DNA of 37,349 nt from Deltaproteobacteria bacterium (GTDB lineage: Bacteria; Desulfobacterota; Binatia; DP-6). The position numbers and the translations under genes are program-made. The DNA lies in contig VBKF01000122.1 of NCBI GenBank assembly GCA_005888095.1, forward strand, positions 1 through 37,349, written 5' to 3'. A model generated the notes under the pieces. That model was given only the letters and a program-made list of their open reading frames with translations. It ran no database searches and was not told the DNA's origin. This document shows positions 16,207-23,482 of this stretch, in pieces. Numbering within the stretch: the first letter of the stretch is position 1; the number at the start of each line of letters is the position of its first letter.

Positions 16207-17148
16207 TCATTCCGGCAGCGCGACGAAGCGGAAGAACGCCAGGACGTCCGCGTCGGGCTCCCCAAAGAAGCTCTTGTAGATGTCCCCGATCTCGCCAGAG
16301 CGGTAGAGGCGGCTGAGGGTGCGATCCACGAGCAGGCGGAAATCCTCGTCGCCCCGCGCGAAGGCAAGGGCGAGAGGCTCGTAGGTGAACTCGCGTTCGA
16401 GGACGATCAGATCGTCCGCCGATGGACCCCGCGTCGCCGCGTCCAGAAGGATCGCCCGGTCTCCGAACAGCACGTCCGAGCGCCGCCCCAATACCCGGTC
16501 GATGCCTTCCCGGTAGCTCTGCACCGTGACGATCTCTGCGTTGACGTTGAGCTCCTCTCGCCTCTTGGCAAGCCAGGATTTCGTGGTTGTCCCCGCCAGG
16601 GCCGAGAGCACCCGCTTCTCGAGGATCTGTCCCAGCGATGCGCGCCAGCGCGGCCGGTACGGCGGCTCCCGTCCCTCCAGCACCGCCTTGAGGCGCTCGG
16701 GGCTGTCCTTTCGCAGGAGCGCCCCGATGCCGCTCGGGAAGGTCGGAATCGAGAAGTCGACTGTCCTTCTCTGCTCCAGCGTGGCCGTAGCGGCACCGCA
16801 GAGCAGGTCGATCCTCCCCTCCTTCACTGCGTCGAAACGATCGTCACTCCCGACCTTCACGTACTCGACCGCGATCTGGGCGAGACCCGGCTCGGCCTTC
16901 ACTGCGTCCGCGATCCTCTGGCAGAGCACCACGGAGTAGCCCGCGGCTTTCCCCGACTCCTCGTACGAGAAGGGTCGCGCGTCGATCCGATAGCCCAATT
17001 TCAGCTTGCCGAGGTCCAGAACCCGCTCCAAGGTACCCGCCCGCGCCGACTCGGCGGCCCCGAACAGGAAGAGCGCCACCGCGACCGGTATGGCGGCGGC
17101 CATCGTGAGGTCGCGCCGGCGAAGTAGCAGTGATCGTCGAAGCTGCAT
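16207..17148 (-). CDS. Amino-acid substrate-binding protein (SBP family 3)
   Basis: This 313-aa periplasmic protein has a signal peptide (AAAIPVAVALFLFGAAESARA). Family-3 solute-binding features are clear: KLKLGYRIDARPFSYEE, AGYSVVLCQRIADAVK, DRFDAVKEGRIDLLCGAATAT, RTVDFSIPTFPSGIGALL, and the C-terminal LVDRTLSRLYRSGEIGDIYKS. It resembles the GltI-type glutamate/aspartate binding proteins, but ligand contacts cannot be assigned by eye. GGAGG lies seven bases before the ATG at 17148. There are no ABC permease or ATPase genes nearby. Instead the gene lies between two antiporter genes with gaps of only 13 bp on each side. It may feed an unlinked ABC transporter, or act as a ligand collector or sensor for this operon. 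That role is inference. Confidence 0.85.
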   Translation of the reverse strand: MQLRRSLLLRRRDLTMAAAIPVAVALFLFGAAESARAGTLERVLDLGKLKLGYRIDARPFSYEESGKAAGYSVVLCQRIADAVKAEPGLAQIAVEYVKVGSDDRFDAVKEGRIDLLCGAATATLEQRRTVDFSIPTFPSGIGALLRKDSPERLKAVLEGREPPYRPRWRASLGQILEKRVLSALAGTTTKSWLAKRREELNVNAEIVTVQSYREGIDRVLGRRSDVLFGDRAILLDAATRGPSADDLIVLEREFTYEPLALAFARGDEDFRLLVDRTLSRLYRSGEIGDIYKSFFGEPDADVLAFFRFVALPE

Positions 17149-17161
17149 GATGCGTCCTCCG

Positions 17162-18508
17162 TCACGCGGCTCGGCCCGCTGCGGCCTGCACGGTCGTCGT
17201 CCCACTCACACCGAAGCGGGGAGCGAGGAAGCCGAAAATCACGAAGCCGATGCCCATCACCACCGTGCCGCCGAGCACCGCATCCGCACCCGACGCGTAG
17301 ATCGCATAGACGCTGTAGAGCATCGCGACCATCGCCACCACGACGTTCCGCCGATACGTCGACTCCGGCACGGCCGCTTTCCGCATCATCTCGATCAAGG
17401 CGGAGAGCGAGATGATGTACGGAATCACGTTGGTGACCACGGCCAGGTTGACCAGCGCACTGAATTGCTCGCTGAGCGTCGGCGAGATGGTCGAGAGTGC
17501 CATCAGGGACTGGACGCCTCCCATGACGATCATCCCGGTGATCGGCGCGCTGTTCTGGGTCACCTTCGCGAAGAACGCGGGGAACATGCGATCTTCGGCC
17601 GCCGATTTCGCGGTTTGGGCGATGGTGAACTGCCAGCCCAGCAGCGAGCCGAGACAGGCCATCGCCGCCAGGGCCATGATGATCGAGCCCACTGTCGGAT
17701 TGAACATCCGGGCGTAGACCAGACCGAACGGGCCCGTGGACTTCGCCAGGTCGGCGTTCGGCACGATTCCCTGAATTACCGTGGTCGAGAGGACGTAGAT
17801 CACGGCAGCCCCGAGCGTCCCGAACATACAGGCAAGAGGCACGTTCCGCTTCGGGTTCTCGACGGCGTCCGAGTTCTGCGCTGCCGACTCCATCCCTAGG
17901 AAGGCCCACAGCGTGAGCGCGATGCTCGAGCCCATCCCCTTCAGCAGACTGAGCCCTTGCGGATTCCAGGCGGCGGCGAAGGTGTCCCTGCTGAACCAGA
18001 GCCAGCCAACGACCGAGAGACCGGCGACCGGAATGATGACGCCCCACACGGTTATTGCGCCGATACGGCCGGTCACCTTGGGGCCCCCGAAGTTTGCGAC
18101 CGTGGTCAGCCAGATGAGCGCGATCACCCCGATGCAGGTGGCGATCGGCGTCGACGAGAGCCAGGGGGAGAACGTCGCCAGATAACCCACGGCGGAGATC
18201 GCGATCGCCACGTTCCCGATCGCCAGCGAGAAGAAGTAGAGGTAGAATACCATGAAGAAGCCCGATTTGCCGTAGGCTTCCTCGGCGTACGCCGACATCC
18301 CCCCCGGGCGCTGATTGAGGACACCGGCCTGAGCAAACCCGTAGGCGATGGCCATCGAGCCCACCGCGGTCACGACCCAGGAAAGGAGGGAGATCGCCCC
18401 GACCTGAGCCATGTTCGTCGGGAGCATGATGATCCCGGAACCCATCATGTTGACGGCGACGATGACCGTCAGCTGGATCAGGTTCATCTTCTTTCGGGGC
18501 TCGTCCAT
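17162..18508 (-). CDS. potE: Putrescine/ornithine antiporter
   Basis: This 448-aa APC-family antiporter should exchange external ornithine for internal putrescine across the inner membrane. Similarity to E. coli PotE is high along its length: VNMMGSGIIMLPTNMAQVGA, NVAIAISAVGYLATF, TVANFGGPKVTGRIGAITVW, SSIALTLWAFLGMESA and CLGSLLGWQFTIAQTAKSA. The residues equivalent to E. coli PotE Trp201, Glu207 and Trp292, known to be important for transport, are in place in LWAFLGMES and GWQF. The start at 18508 has GGGAGA upstream. The gene sits 29 bp after the arginine decarboxylase, not next to the ornithine decarboxylase as in E. coli speF-potE. The matching decarboxylase is two genes downstream in the same operon. 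Confidence 0.92.
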   Translation of the reverse strand: MDEPRKKMNLIQLTVIVAVNMMGSGIIMLPTNMAQVGAISLLSWVVTAVGSMAIAYGFAQAGVLNQRPGGMSAYAEEAYGKSGFFMVFYLYFFSLAIGNVAIAISAVGYLATFSPWLSSTPIATCIGVIALIWLTTVANFGGPKVTGRIGAITVWGVIIPVAGLSVVGWLWFSRDTFAAAWNPQGLSLLKGMGSSIALTLWAFLGMESAAQNSDAVENPKRNVPLACMFGTLGAAVIYVLSTTVIQGIVPNADLAKSTGPFGLVYARMFNPTVGSIIMALAAMACLGSLLGWQFTIAQTAKSAAEDRMFPAFFAKVTQNSAPITGMIVMGGVQSLMALSTISPTLSEQFSALVNLAVVTNVIPYIISLSALIEMMRKAAVPESTYRRNVVVAMVAMLYSVYAIYASGADAVLGGTVVMGIGFVIFGFLAPRFGVSGTTTVQAAAGRAA

Positions 18509-18537
18509 GGCGTCTCCCTGGTTCGTCGCCGCGACGT

Positions 18538-20847
18538 TCAGGTCTTCAAGCAGTAGAGGGCATAGTAGGGGCGGCCGTTCTCGTCGGTCTTCACTTCGAC
18601 ACCGTGGGTGTCGTGCCCGAAGCCGGGGAACCTCGCGTCGAAGGCCTCGAGGCCCAGCAGGAAGTCGCCGACGGCGCGGGTTGCCTCGCCGAAGCGTTCA
18701 CCCGGCATCAGCAGCGGGATTCCCGGCGGATAGGGAACGACCTGCACCGCGAGCACGCGGCCCTGGAGCTTCGCGGCGGGCACCTGCTCCACCTCGCGGT
18801 GGACGAGGCGCGCGAAGGTCTCCCGCGGTGTCAGCACGGGCTCGGGAAGGCTGCTGAAGGCGCCGTCGAGATTGCCGAGGATATTGTGCTCCCGGATGGC
18901 GGCATGCATCTCCGCGGCGAGCTCGCGGAGCCCGAGCCGGGCATACCGCTCGGGATGATCGGCGACGAGGCCGGAGAGTGCGTTGGCGAGCGGCGCGTTC
19001 GCGTCGTAGAGCTCTTTGAAGCGCATGAACGCGGCGACGAGCGAGCCCCACTTGCCCCTGGTGATGCCGATCGAGAAGAGGGTGAGGATCGAGTAGGGCT
19101 CGGTCTTCTCCACCACGATGCCCTGCGTGGCGAGGAACGCCGTCACGATGGCTGCGGGAATCCCTTTCTTCTCCAGGACGCCGTCCGGCCCGATGCCCGG
19201 AGTCAACGTGGTCACCTTGATCGGGTCGAGCATGCAGTAGCGGCGGCCCAGGTCGCCGAACCCGTGCCAGCCCTGCCCCGGCCGCAGGAGCCATGCGTCG
19301 CTCGAGGTCGCGAGCAGGTTGGGATCGGCCTCGAGGAAAGCCTCGCCTTCCACCTCGTCGGCCTGCCAGCTCTGGAACCACCAATCGCCCGACTTGCGAC
19401 GCTCGAGATCCCGGCCGATGCGCAGCATGGCCTTCCGGAAGTCGATTGCCTCGCGGATGCACTCGTCCGTGAGCGCCGGGCCCGCGTCGTCCATCATCTT
19501 CGCGGAGACGTCCGTGGACGCGATGATACTGTACTGCGGCGAGGTGGAGGTGTGCATCATGAACGCTTCGTTGAAGAGCGCGGGCTTGACCGGGATCCGA
19601 CCCGAACGGATGTGGATCATCGAGGCCTGGGAGAGTGCGGCGAGGAGCTTGTGCGTCGAGTGTGTCACCGTCACGGTCGCGTCGTCCGGCGACCGTTGGC
19701 CGCGGTGCATCCCGTAGCGGCCCTCGTAGATGGGATTGAACCGCGCGTACGCGTACCACGCCTCGTCGTAGTGGATGCGGTCGACGCTCTGGCTCAAGAG
19801 CCGCGTCGTGTGCTCGACGTCGTAGCAGAGGCCGTCGTAGGTGGAATTCGTGAGCACCGCGAGCATGGGCTTGCGCGGCGCGCCTTTCACGAGAGGGCTC
19901 TCTGCGAGCTTCCGTCGCAGCATCTCGGGCTCGATCTCGCTGGCAGGCACCGGACCGATCACGCCGCGCGCGTTGCGCCGTGGCTTCAGGTACACCGGGA
20001 TGGCGCCGCTCATGTTGAGCGCGTAGTTGAGGGACTTGTGACAGTTGCGGTCGACCAGGACGATGTCGTCGTCCGCCACCGCCGAGTGCAGGATGATCTC
20101 GTTGCTCGCCGAGCTCCCCCCCATCGAGAAGAATGTGTGGTCGGCGCCGAAAACGCGCGCGGCGTAGCGCTCGGCTTCGGCCACGGGCCCCGAGTGGTCG
20201 TTCAAGGAACCGAGCTCTCCCACCGAAACGGAGAGGTCGGATCGCAGCATCTGCTCGCCGTAGAAGCCGAGAAAGGCGCGGCCGACGGCCGTCTTCATGA
20301 AGGCCGTACCGCCCGTGTGCCCGGGCGTGTGCCACGAGTACTCATGGGTGTCGGCGAAGTTCGCGAGCTTCCCGAAGAAGGGCGGCAGCACGGTGTCGAG
20401 ATAGCGCCGCGCCGCCGCGTCGATGCGTCCGGCGATGAAAGCAGCGCTGTCCTCGGGCACCCAGATGTAGCCCTCGACCTGCTCCACGATCTCGAGCGGC
20501 ACCTGGCGGGTAGCCCCCCGACGCGCGCCGAGAAGCACGGGCAAGGATGCCGCCTGCTGCCGGATGCGCCCGAGGATCCGCTTCGTCTGCGCGAGGGTCT
20601 CGTCGCTCGCCGCCGCCATTCCCCAGCCGAGCACCACGCAGGAGAGCGCTGGGTGCGACTCGACGGCGGCCTCCGCATCGTCCAGCGAGTGGGCGAGCAC
20701 GACGGGGCGTCCGAGCGCCGCGAGCGCCGCCCTGATCTCCTTCACGCTGCGCCCGATCGCCGAGTCCTCGTCGACGCGGGCGCCAACGACGAGCACCGGA
20801 AAGCCGGAGGCGAGTGCGGCCGGCATCGGCGTGTCGCTGTACGACAT
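18538..20847 (-). CDS. adiA: Arginine decarboxylase, AdiA-type (Orn/Lys/Arg decarboxylase family)
   Basis: This 769-aa PLP enzyme is predicted to convert arginine to agmatine plus CO2, consuming a proton. The N-terminal wing domain (1-140) precedes SWHTPGHTGGTAFMKTAVGR, LGSLNDHSGPVAEAERYAAR, SMGGSSASN, VDRNCHKSLN, IHYDEAWYAYARFNP and the PLP lysine K400 in THSTHKLLAALSQASMIH. The 'LGSLNDHSG', 'DRNCHKS' and 'THKLLAA.SQASMIH' forms match AdiA better than SpeC/SpeF, although a lysine decarboxylase cannot be fully excluded by eye. The start at 20847 has GAGGAG upstream; the longer frame to 20922 is unlikely. No agmatinase or agmatine deiminase is visible, so agmatine is probably exported, which points to acid resistance. 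Confidence 0.85.
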   Translation of the reverse strand: MSYSDTPMPAALASGFPVLVVGARVDEDSAIGRSVKEIRAALAALGRPVVLAHSLDDAEAAVESHPALSCVVLGWGMAAASDETLAQTKRILGRIRQQAASLPVLLGARRGATRQVPLEIVEQVEGYIWVPEDSAAFIAGRIDAAARRYLDTVLPPFFGKLANFADTHEYSWHTPGHTGGTAFMKTAVGRAFLGFYGEQMLRSDLSVSVGELGSLNDHSGPVAEAERYAARVFGADHTFFSMGGSSASNEIILHSAVADDDIVLVDRNCHKSLNYALNMSGAIPVYLKPRRNARGVIGPVPASEIEPEMLRRKLAESPLVKGAPRKPMLAVLTNSTYDGLCYDVEHTTRLLSQSVDRIHYDEAWYAYARFNPIYEGRYGMHRGQRSPDDATVTVTHSTHKLLAALSQASMIHIRSGRIPVKPALFNEAFMMHTSTSPQYSIIASTDVSAKMMDDAGPALTDECIREAIDFRKAMLRIGRDLERRKSGDWWFQSWQADEVEGEAFLEADPNLLATSSDAWLLRPGQGWHGFGDLGRRYCMLDPIKVTTLTPGIGPDGVLEKKGIPAAIVTAFLATQGIVVEKTEPYSILTLFSIGITRGKWGSLVAAFMRFKELYDANAPLANALSGLVADHPERYARLGLRELAAEMHAAIREHNILGNLDGAFSSLPEPVLTPRETFARLVHREVEQVPAAKLQGRVLAVQVVPYPPGIPLLMPGERFGEATRAVGDFLLGLEAFDARFPGFGHDTHGVEVKTDENGRPYYALYCLKT

Positions 20848-20934
20848 GGCTGGCACTCCTCGGATCCGTCCTTCGACTTCAGCCCTCTGAGCGGCGTCGG
20901 CCGGCTCCGGCCCACGGGCCACCGGGGGCCGACA

Positions 20935-22725
20935 TCAGAAGGTGAAGCTCATGAACAGATAGCCGTTGATCCACGTCGATGATCCGTTCACGGCCTCGCG
21001 AAAGCCCTTGTTGGGATTCGCCATCGAACAGGCCGCGGTGACCGACCACCAGTTCGTCAGCGCAACATCGAAAATTAGGTTGACCTCATCCGCGAGGGAG
21101 CGATCCACGCGCGAGGGGGTGAGGCCGAAGTCCTGGTTCCGATTGTTGAGCAGGAACTTGTAGTAGATCAGGTTGATCGCCAGGATTTCGTTCGGCTTGA
21201 GCTGCAGACGCACCTGGTGGGAGTTCAGGTTGCTGTTGGAGAGGACGTACTCTCCCAGGAGCTCTCCCTGGAACCAGGAGCCCCACTCCGGGAGCCCGGT
21301 GAAGAGGGAGTCGAATCCCCGCGTCCCGCCGCCGCTGAACGACGCATACCGGTAGCTGAGCTGAGGCTTCCAGGGCAGGGGCGACAGCTGGTACGCCGGT
21401 GTGACGTACCAGCCGTTGGCCTCCGAGAGGCCGGACGACTTCGAGTTGTTCTCGTGGACGAAGGACGTCTTGTAGCTGAGGTCGGGAAGCGCCGGCAGCG
21501 GAGTCGCTTCGTGATAGACCTGGATGCCGTCCATGCCGTCGCGAGAAGGTGTGTCCGAGTGGTAGATGTCGAAGTACATGACGCCGACCCTCAGGTGCTT
21601 CATGATCAGGTCATCGATCGTGTAGTCGACCCGCCCCGCGCCGAGCCGGGTATTGGTATCCGGGTCGTCGTTGTACTTGAGGTGGACTCCCTCGACCGTG
21701 AGGCCCTTGTAGTTGAGCCTGACGATCCCCGTTTCGCGGAACGCCTTGCGCGGGGAGAGCCAGTTCGCGCCGCGGTGGGTGCTGTCCTGGCCTCCATCCC
21801 AGAAGAGCAGGCCGTCGAAGACCTGGTAGTTCTGGTTCCCGGCACTGATCTCGATGAAGTCGGAGCCGAGCTTCGGGAAGAGATCGCCGGATTTCCACGC
21901 GAGGTAGGCGCTCTCCAGCGTGTACTTGCTGACGGTGTCCTTCGAGCCGTTCGTCACCGGCCCATCGGGCCCGCTCGTCGTGAGAGAGTAGACGCCGCTG
22001 ACCCTCCCCTGCAGGGTTCCGTAGTCCCCGAGCGGGTAGCGGGCGTTGAGGCCCACCTCGTTCGAGTGCTCCAGCCAGCTGTCGGCCTTCTCCACGGGCC
22101 CGAACGACCACCGGCCGTTGAAGCCGGCGTTGTGCGAGGCGGCGGCATACATCTGGAGGTTCAGGGTGGGACGGAGAAAGAGCGGGCCGGTCTTCACCTC
22201 CCCGAAGCCGAGCGTCTTCGGAAGTCGAGCGCTCGCGTCGGCCGGCGGTCCGCCCATCTCGCCGACGCTGAGCGTGATCCCGCGCGGGCCGATGCCGACC
22301 CCGAAGCCCGCGGCCTTCGCGTCGATGACGATGCGCACGCCCTTGTCGTTGCGCATGACGATCGTCCCCGTGCCCTGGCCGAAGGCCGCTCCCGAGGCGA
22401 GGGCCGTGTAGTCGCCGCTCAGGTCCTCTATCTTGGCGAGGCCGAAGATCCGGCCGGTCCCTTCGAGCGAGCTGGTCCCGAGGCCGCCGAGCACGAAGCC
22501 GTCGACGCGTACGGGGTAGGTCCTGCCCTGGAACTCCACCGTCGATGCGCCCCACAAGAAGCCGATGCCGACTGAGGCCGACCGCCCGCGGAAGGTGATC
22601 GTCGCGTCGGCGGCAGCGTGCTCACCGTCGGGCGCGGAGCGTTCCGCAGCCGGCGCCGACGCGGCGACGAGGCAGATCGCGGCGGCAGCCGCGCAGAGCA
22701 CGGAGCGCGGCGAGGAGCCTCTCAT
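20935..22725 (-). CDS. Outer-membrane barrel protein with N-terminal EipA/DUF1134-like module
   Basis: This 596-aa protein has a signal peptide (SVLCAAAAAICLVAASAPAA). Residues about 38-145 form a small beta-rich module: SVGIGFLWGASTVEFQGRTY, GLGTSSLEGTGRIFGLAKIE, then DKGVRIVIDAKAAGFGVGIG. This pattern recalls single-domain secreted proteins of the EipA/DUF1134-like kind ('tl.fqGk.Ypf.v.Gl...vG.s...a.G.vynL'), an assignment made from memory. The remaining 430 residues look like a large outer-membrane barrel (AFRETGIVRLNYKGL, GAGRVDYTIDDLIMKHLRVG, NEILAINLIYYKFLLNN, ending NGYLFMSFTF with terminal Phe), perhaps an alginate-export/OprD-like channel. The start overlaps the stop of the upstream gene by 4 bases. 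Its place directly upstream of the decarboxylases suggests it could admit arginine or release polyamines, which is inference. Confidence 0.7.
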   Translation of the reverse strand: MRGSSPRSVLCAAAAAICLVAASAPAAERSAPDGEHAAADATITFRGRSASVGIGFLWGASTVEFQGRTYPVRVDGFVLGGLGTSSLEGTGRIFGLAKIEDLSGDYTALASGAAFGQGTGTIVMRNDKGVRIVIDAKAAGFGVGIGPRGITLSVGEMGGPPADASARLPKTLGFGEVKTGPLFLRPTLNLQMYAAASHNAGFNGRWSFGPVEKADSWLEHSNEVGLNARYPLGDYGTLQGRVSGVYSLTTSGPDGPVTNGSKDTVSKYTLESAYLAWKSGDLFPKLGSDFIEISAGNQNYQVFDGLLFWDGGQDSTHRGANWLSPRKAFRETGIVRLNYKGLTVEGVHLKYNDDPDTNTRLGAGRVDYTIDDLIMKHLRVGVMYFDIYHSDTPSRDGMDGIQVYHEATPLPALPDLSYKTSFVHENNSKSSGLSEANGWYVTPAYQLSPLPWKPQLSYRYASFSGGGTRGFDSLFTGLPEWGSWFQGELLGEYVLSNSNLNSHQVRLQLKPNEILAINLIYYKFLLNNRNQDFGLTPSRVDRSLADEVNLIFDVALTNWWSVTAACSMANPNKGFREAVNGSSTWINGYLFMSFTF

Positions 22726-23204
22726 TCGATCCCGGCCCCCGGCTGGCCGCCGGAAGACTTCGGACTCATCTGCCTCGACACCTCGATCTCGAGCCGACCC
22801 GCCACGAGCGGGAGCGGTGGTTCGAAGCGAATCGTCACACCGGAGGCGTTTCGCAGGGCCCTGTCGGAGGGCCGGAAGGTGCCCTCGATGTCGCCCGGGC
22901 GCAGGAGTCCACCGACGGACCCCACCGTGTTTACCGGCTCCGCGACGCCGCGTAGCGTCAGGAGATAGTCCTGACCCCGAAAGCTCATCACGCCCTCGAC
23001 GAGGCGACCGCCGAGGCTCGAGCCTGACGTCGAGGACGAGACTGTGATCGTCGCCACGGGCGCTTCGTCCGCGCGTGCGGCTGTGGTCAGCACGAGCGCG
23101 AGGAGAACGGCACTCGCAACAAATCGTCCTCGATCTCGGCAAACAAACGCCTTCACGCGCGACCTGACGTGGGACGGAGCATCAGGGTTTCGACTGGTAG
23201 GCAT
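22722..23204 (-). CDS. Small secreted protein related to the barrel protein's N-terminal module
   Basis: Counting from ATG 23204 gives 160 aa with a signal peptide (FVASAVLLALVLTTAARADE). The mature part begins ATITVSSSTSGSSLGGRLVE and continues VMSFRGQDYLLTLRG, GSVGGLLRPGDIEGTF and NASGVTIRFEPPLPL. The arrangement (ATIT, a Gly-rich strand, f.F(R/Q)G(Q/R).Y..t(L/V).G, then a 'G.i.g.' turn and a VTI/VRI strand) parallels the N-terminal module of the next gene, so the two are probably paralogous domains. Its stop overlaps the barrel gene start by 4 bases (22722-22725), showing translational coupling. The longer frame to 23399 is Arg-rich and has no homology; ATG 23222 is another possible start. 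It looks like the first gene of the arginine operon. The function is unknown. Confidence 0.65.
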   Translation of the reverse strand: MPTSRNPDAPSHVRSRVKAFVCRDRGRFVASAVLLALVLTTAARADEAPVATITVSSSTSGSSLGGRLVEGVMSFRGQDYLLTLRGVAEPVNTVGSVGGLLRPGDIEGTFRPSDRALRNASGVTIRFEPPLPLVAGRLEIEVSRQMSPKSSGGQPGAGIE

Positions 23205-23482
23205 TGTCCTCGATGACGCCATCAAACTTCGGGGGCGACGATGAACCTCGAAGCATTGAAGTCCTCCCGGCTCCCCTGTCCTCGGATACGTCGCCATTCC
23301 CGAAATGTCTTGCCTTTTTGCGCCAACGCGACTTCGGCAGATCCGGGACGTCTGTCGTCGAGGACCGTCAGGTACATCTGCCCGCTTACTCACCAGCATG
23401 GTGGACCGTTTCGTCGCGCGGCTGATGAGCCTCTACTCGCAGCAGCGGAACGACTGAGCGGACCTTCGCTGGCATCACGACC
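23205..23482 (-). other. Intergenic region between RND pump gene and arginine operon
   Basis: This 278-bp gap between two minus-strand operons must hold the promoter of the arginine operon if it is transcribed separately. On the minus strand a TTGGCGC-AAAAA-GGCAAGA sequence (near 23310-23325) looks superficially like a sigma-54 element, but the GG-to-GC spacing is one base short. I see no convincing ArgR box, leader peptide or riboswitch. A 19-codon plus-strand ORF (23399-23458) is present, but nothing supports its translation. Confidence 0.3.

Noticed and set aside
23300-23330. Sigma-54-like -24/-12 element (TTGGCGC then GGCA) upstream of the arginine operon on the minus strand
   Set aside because: The GG and GC dinucleotides are one base too close, and the flanking bases do not match the consensus.
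23399-23458. Nineteen-codon plus-strand ORF between the efflux and arginine operons
   Set aside because: No ribosome site and no recognisable similarity; too short to separate from chance in GC-rich DNA.
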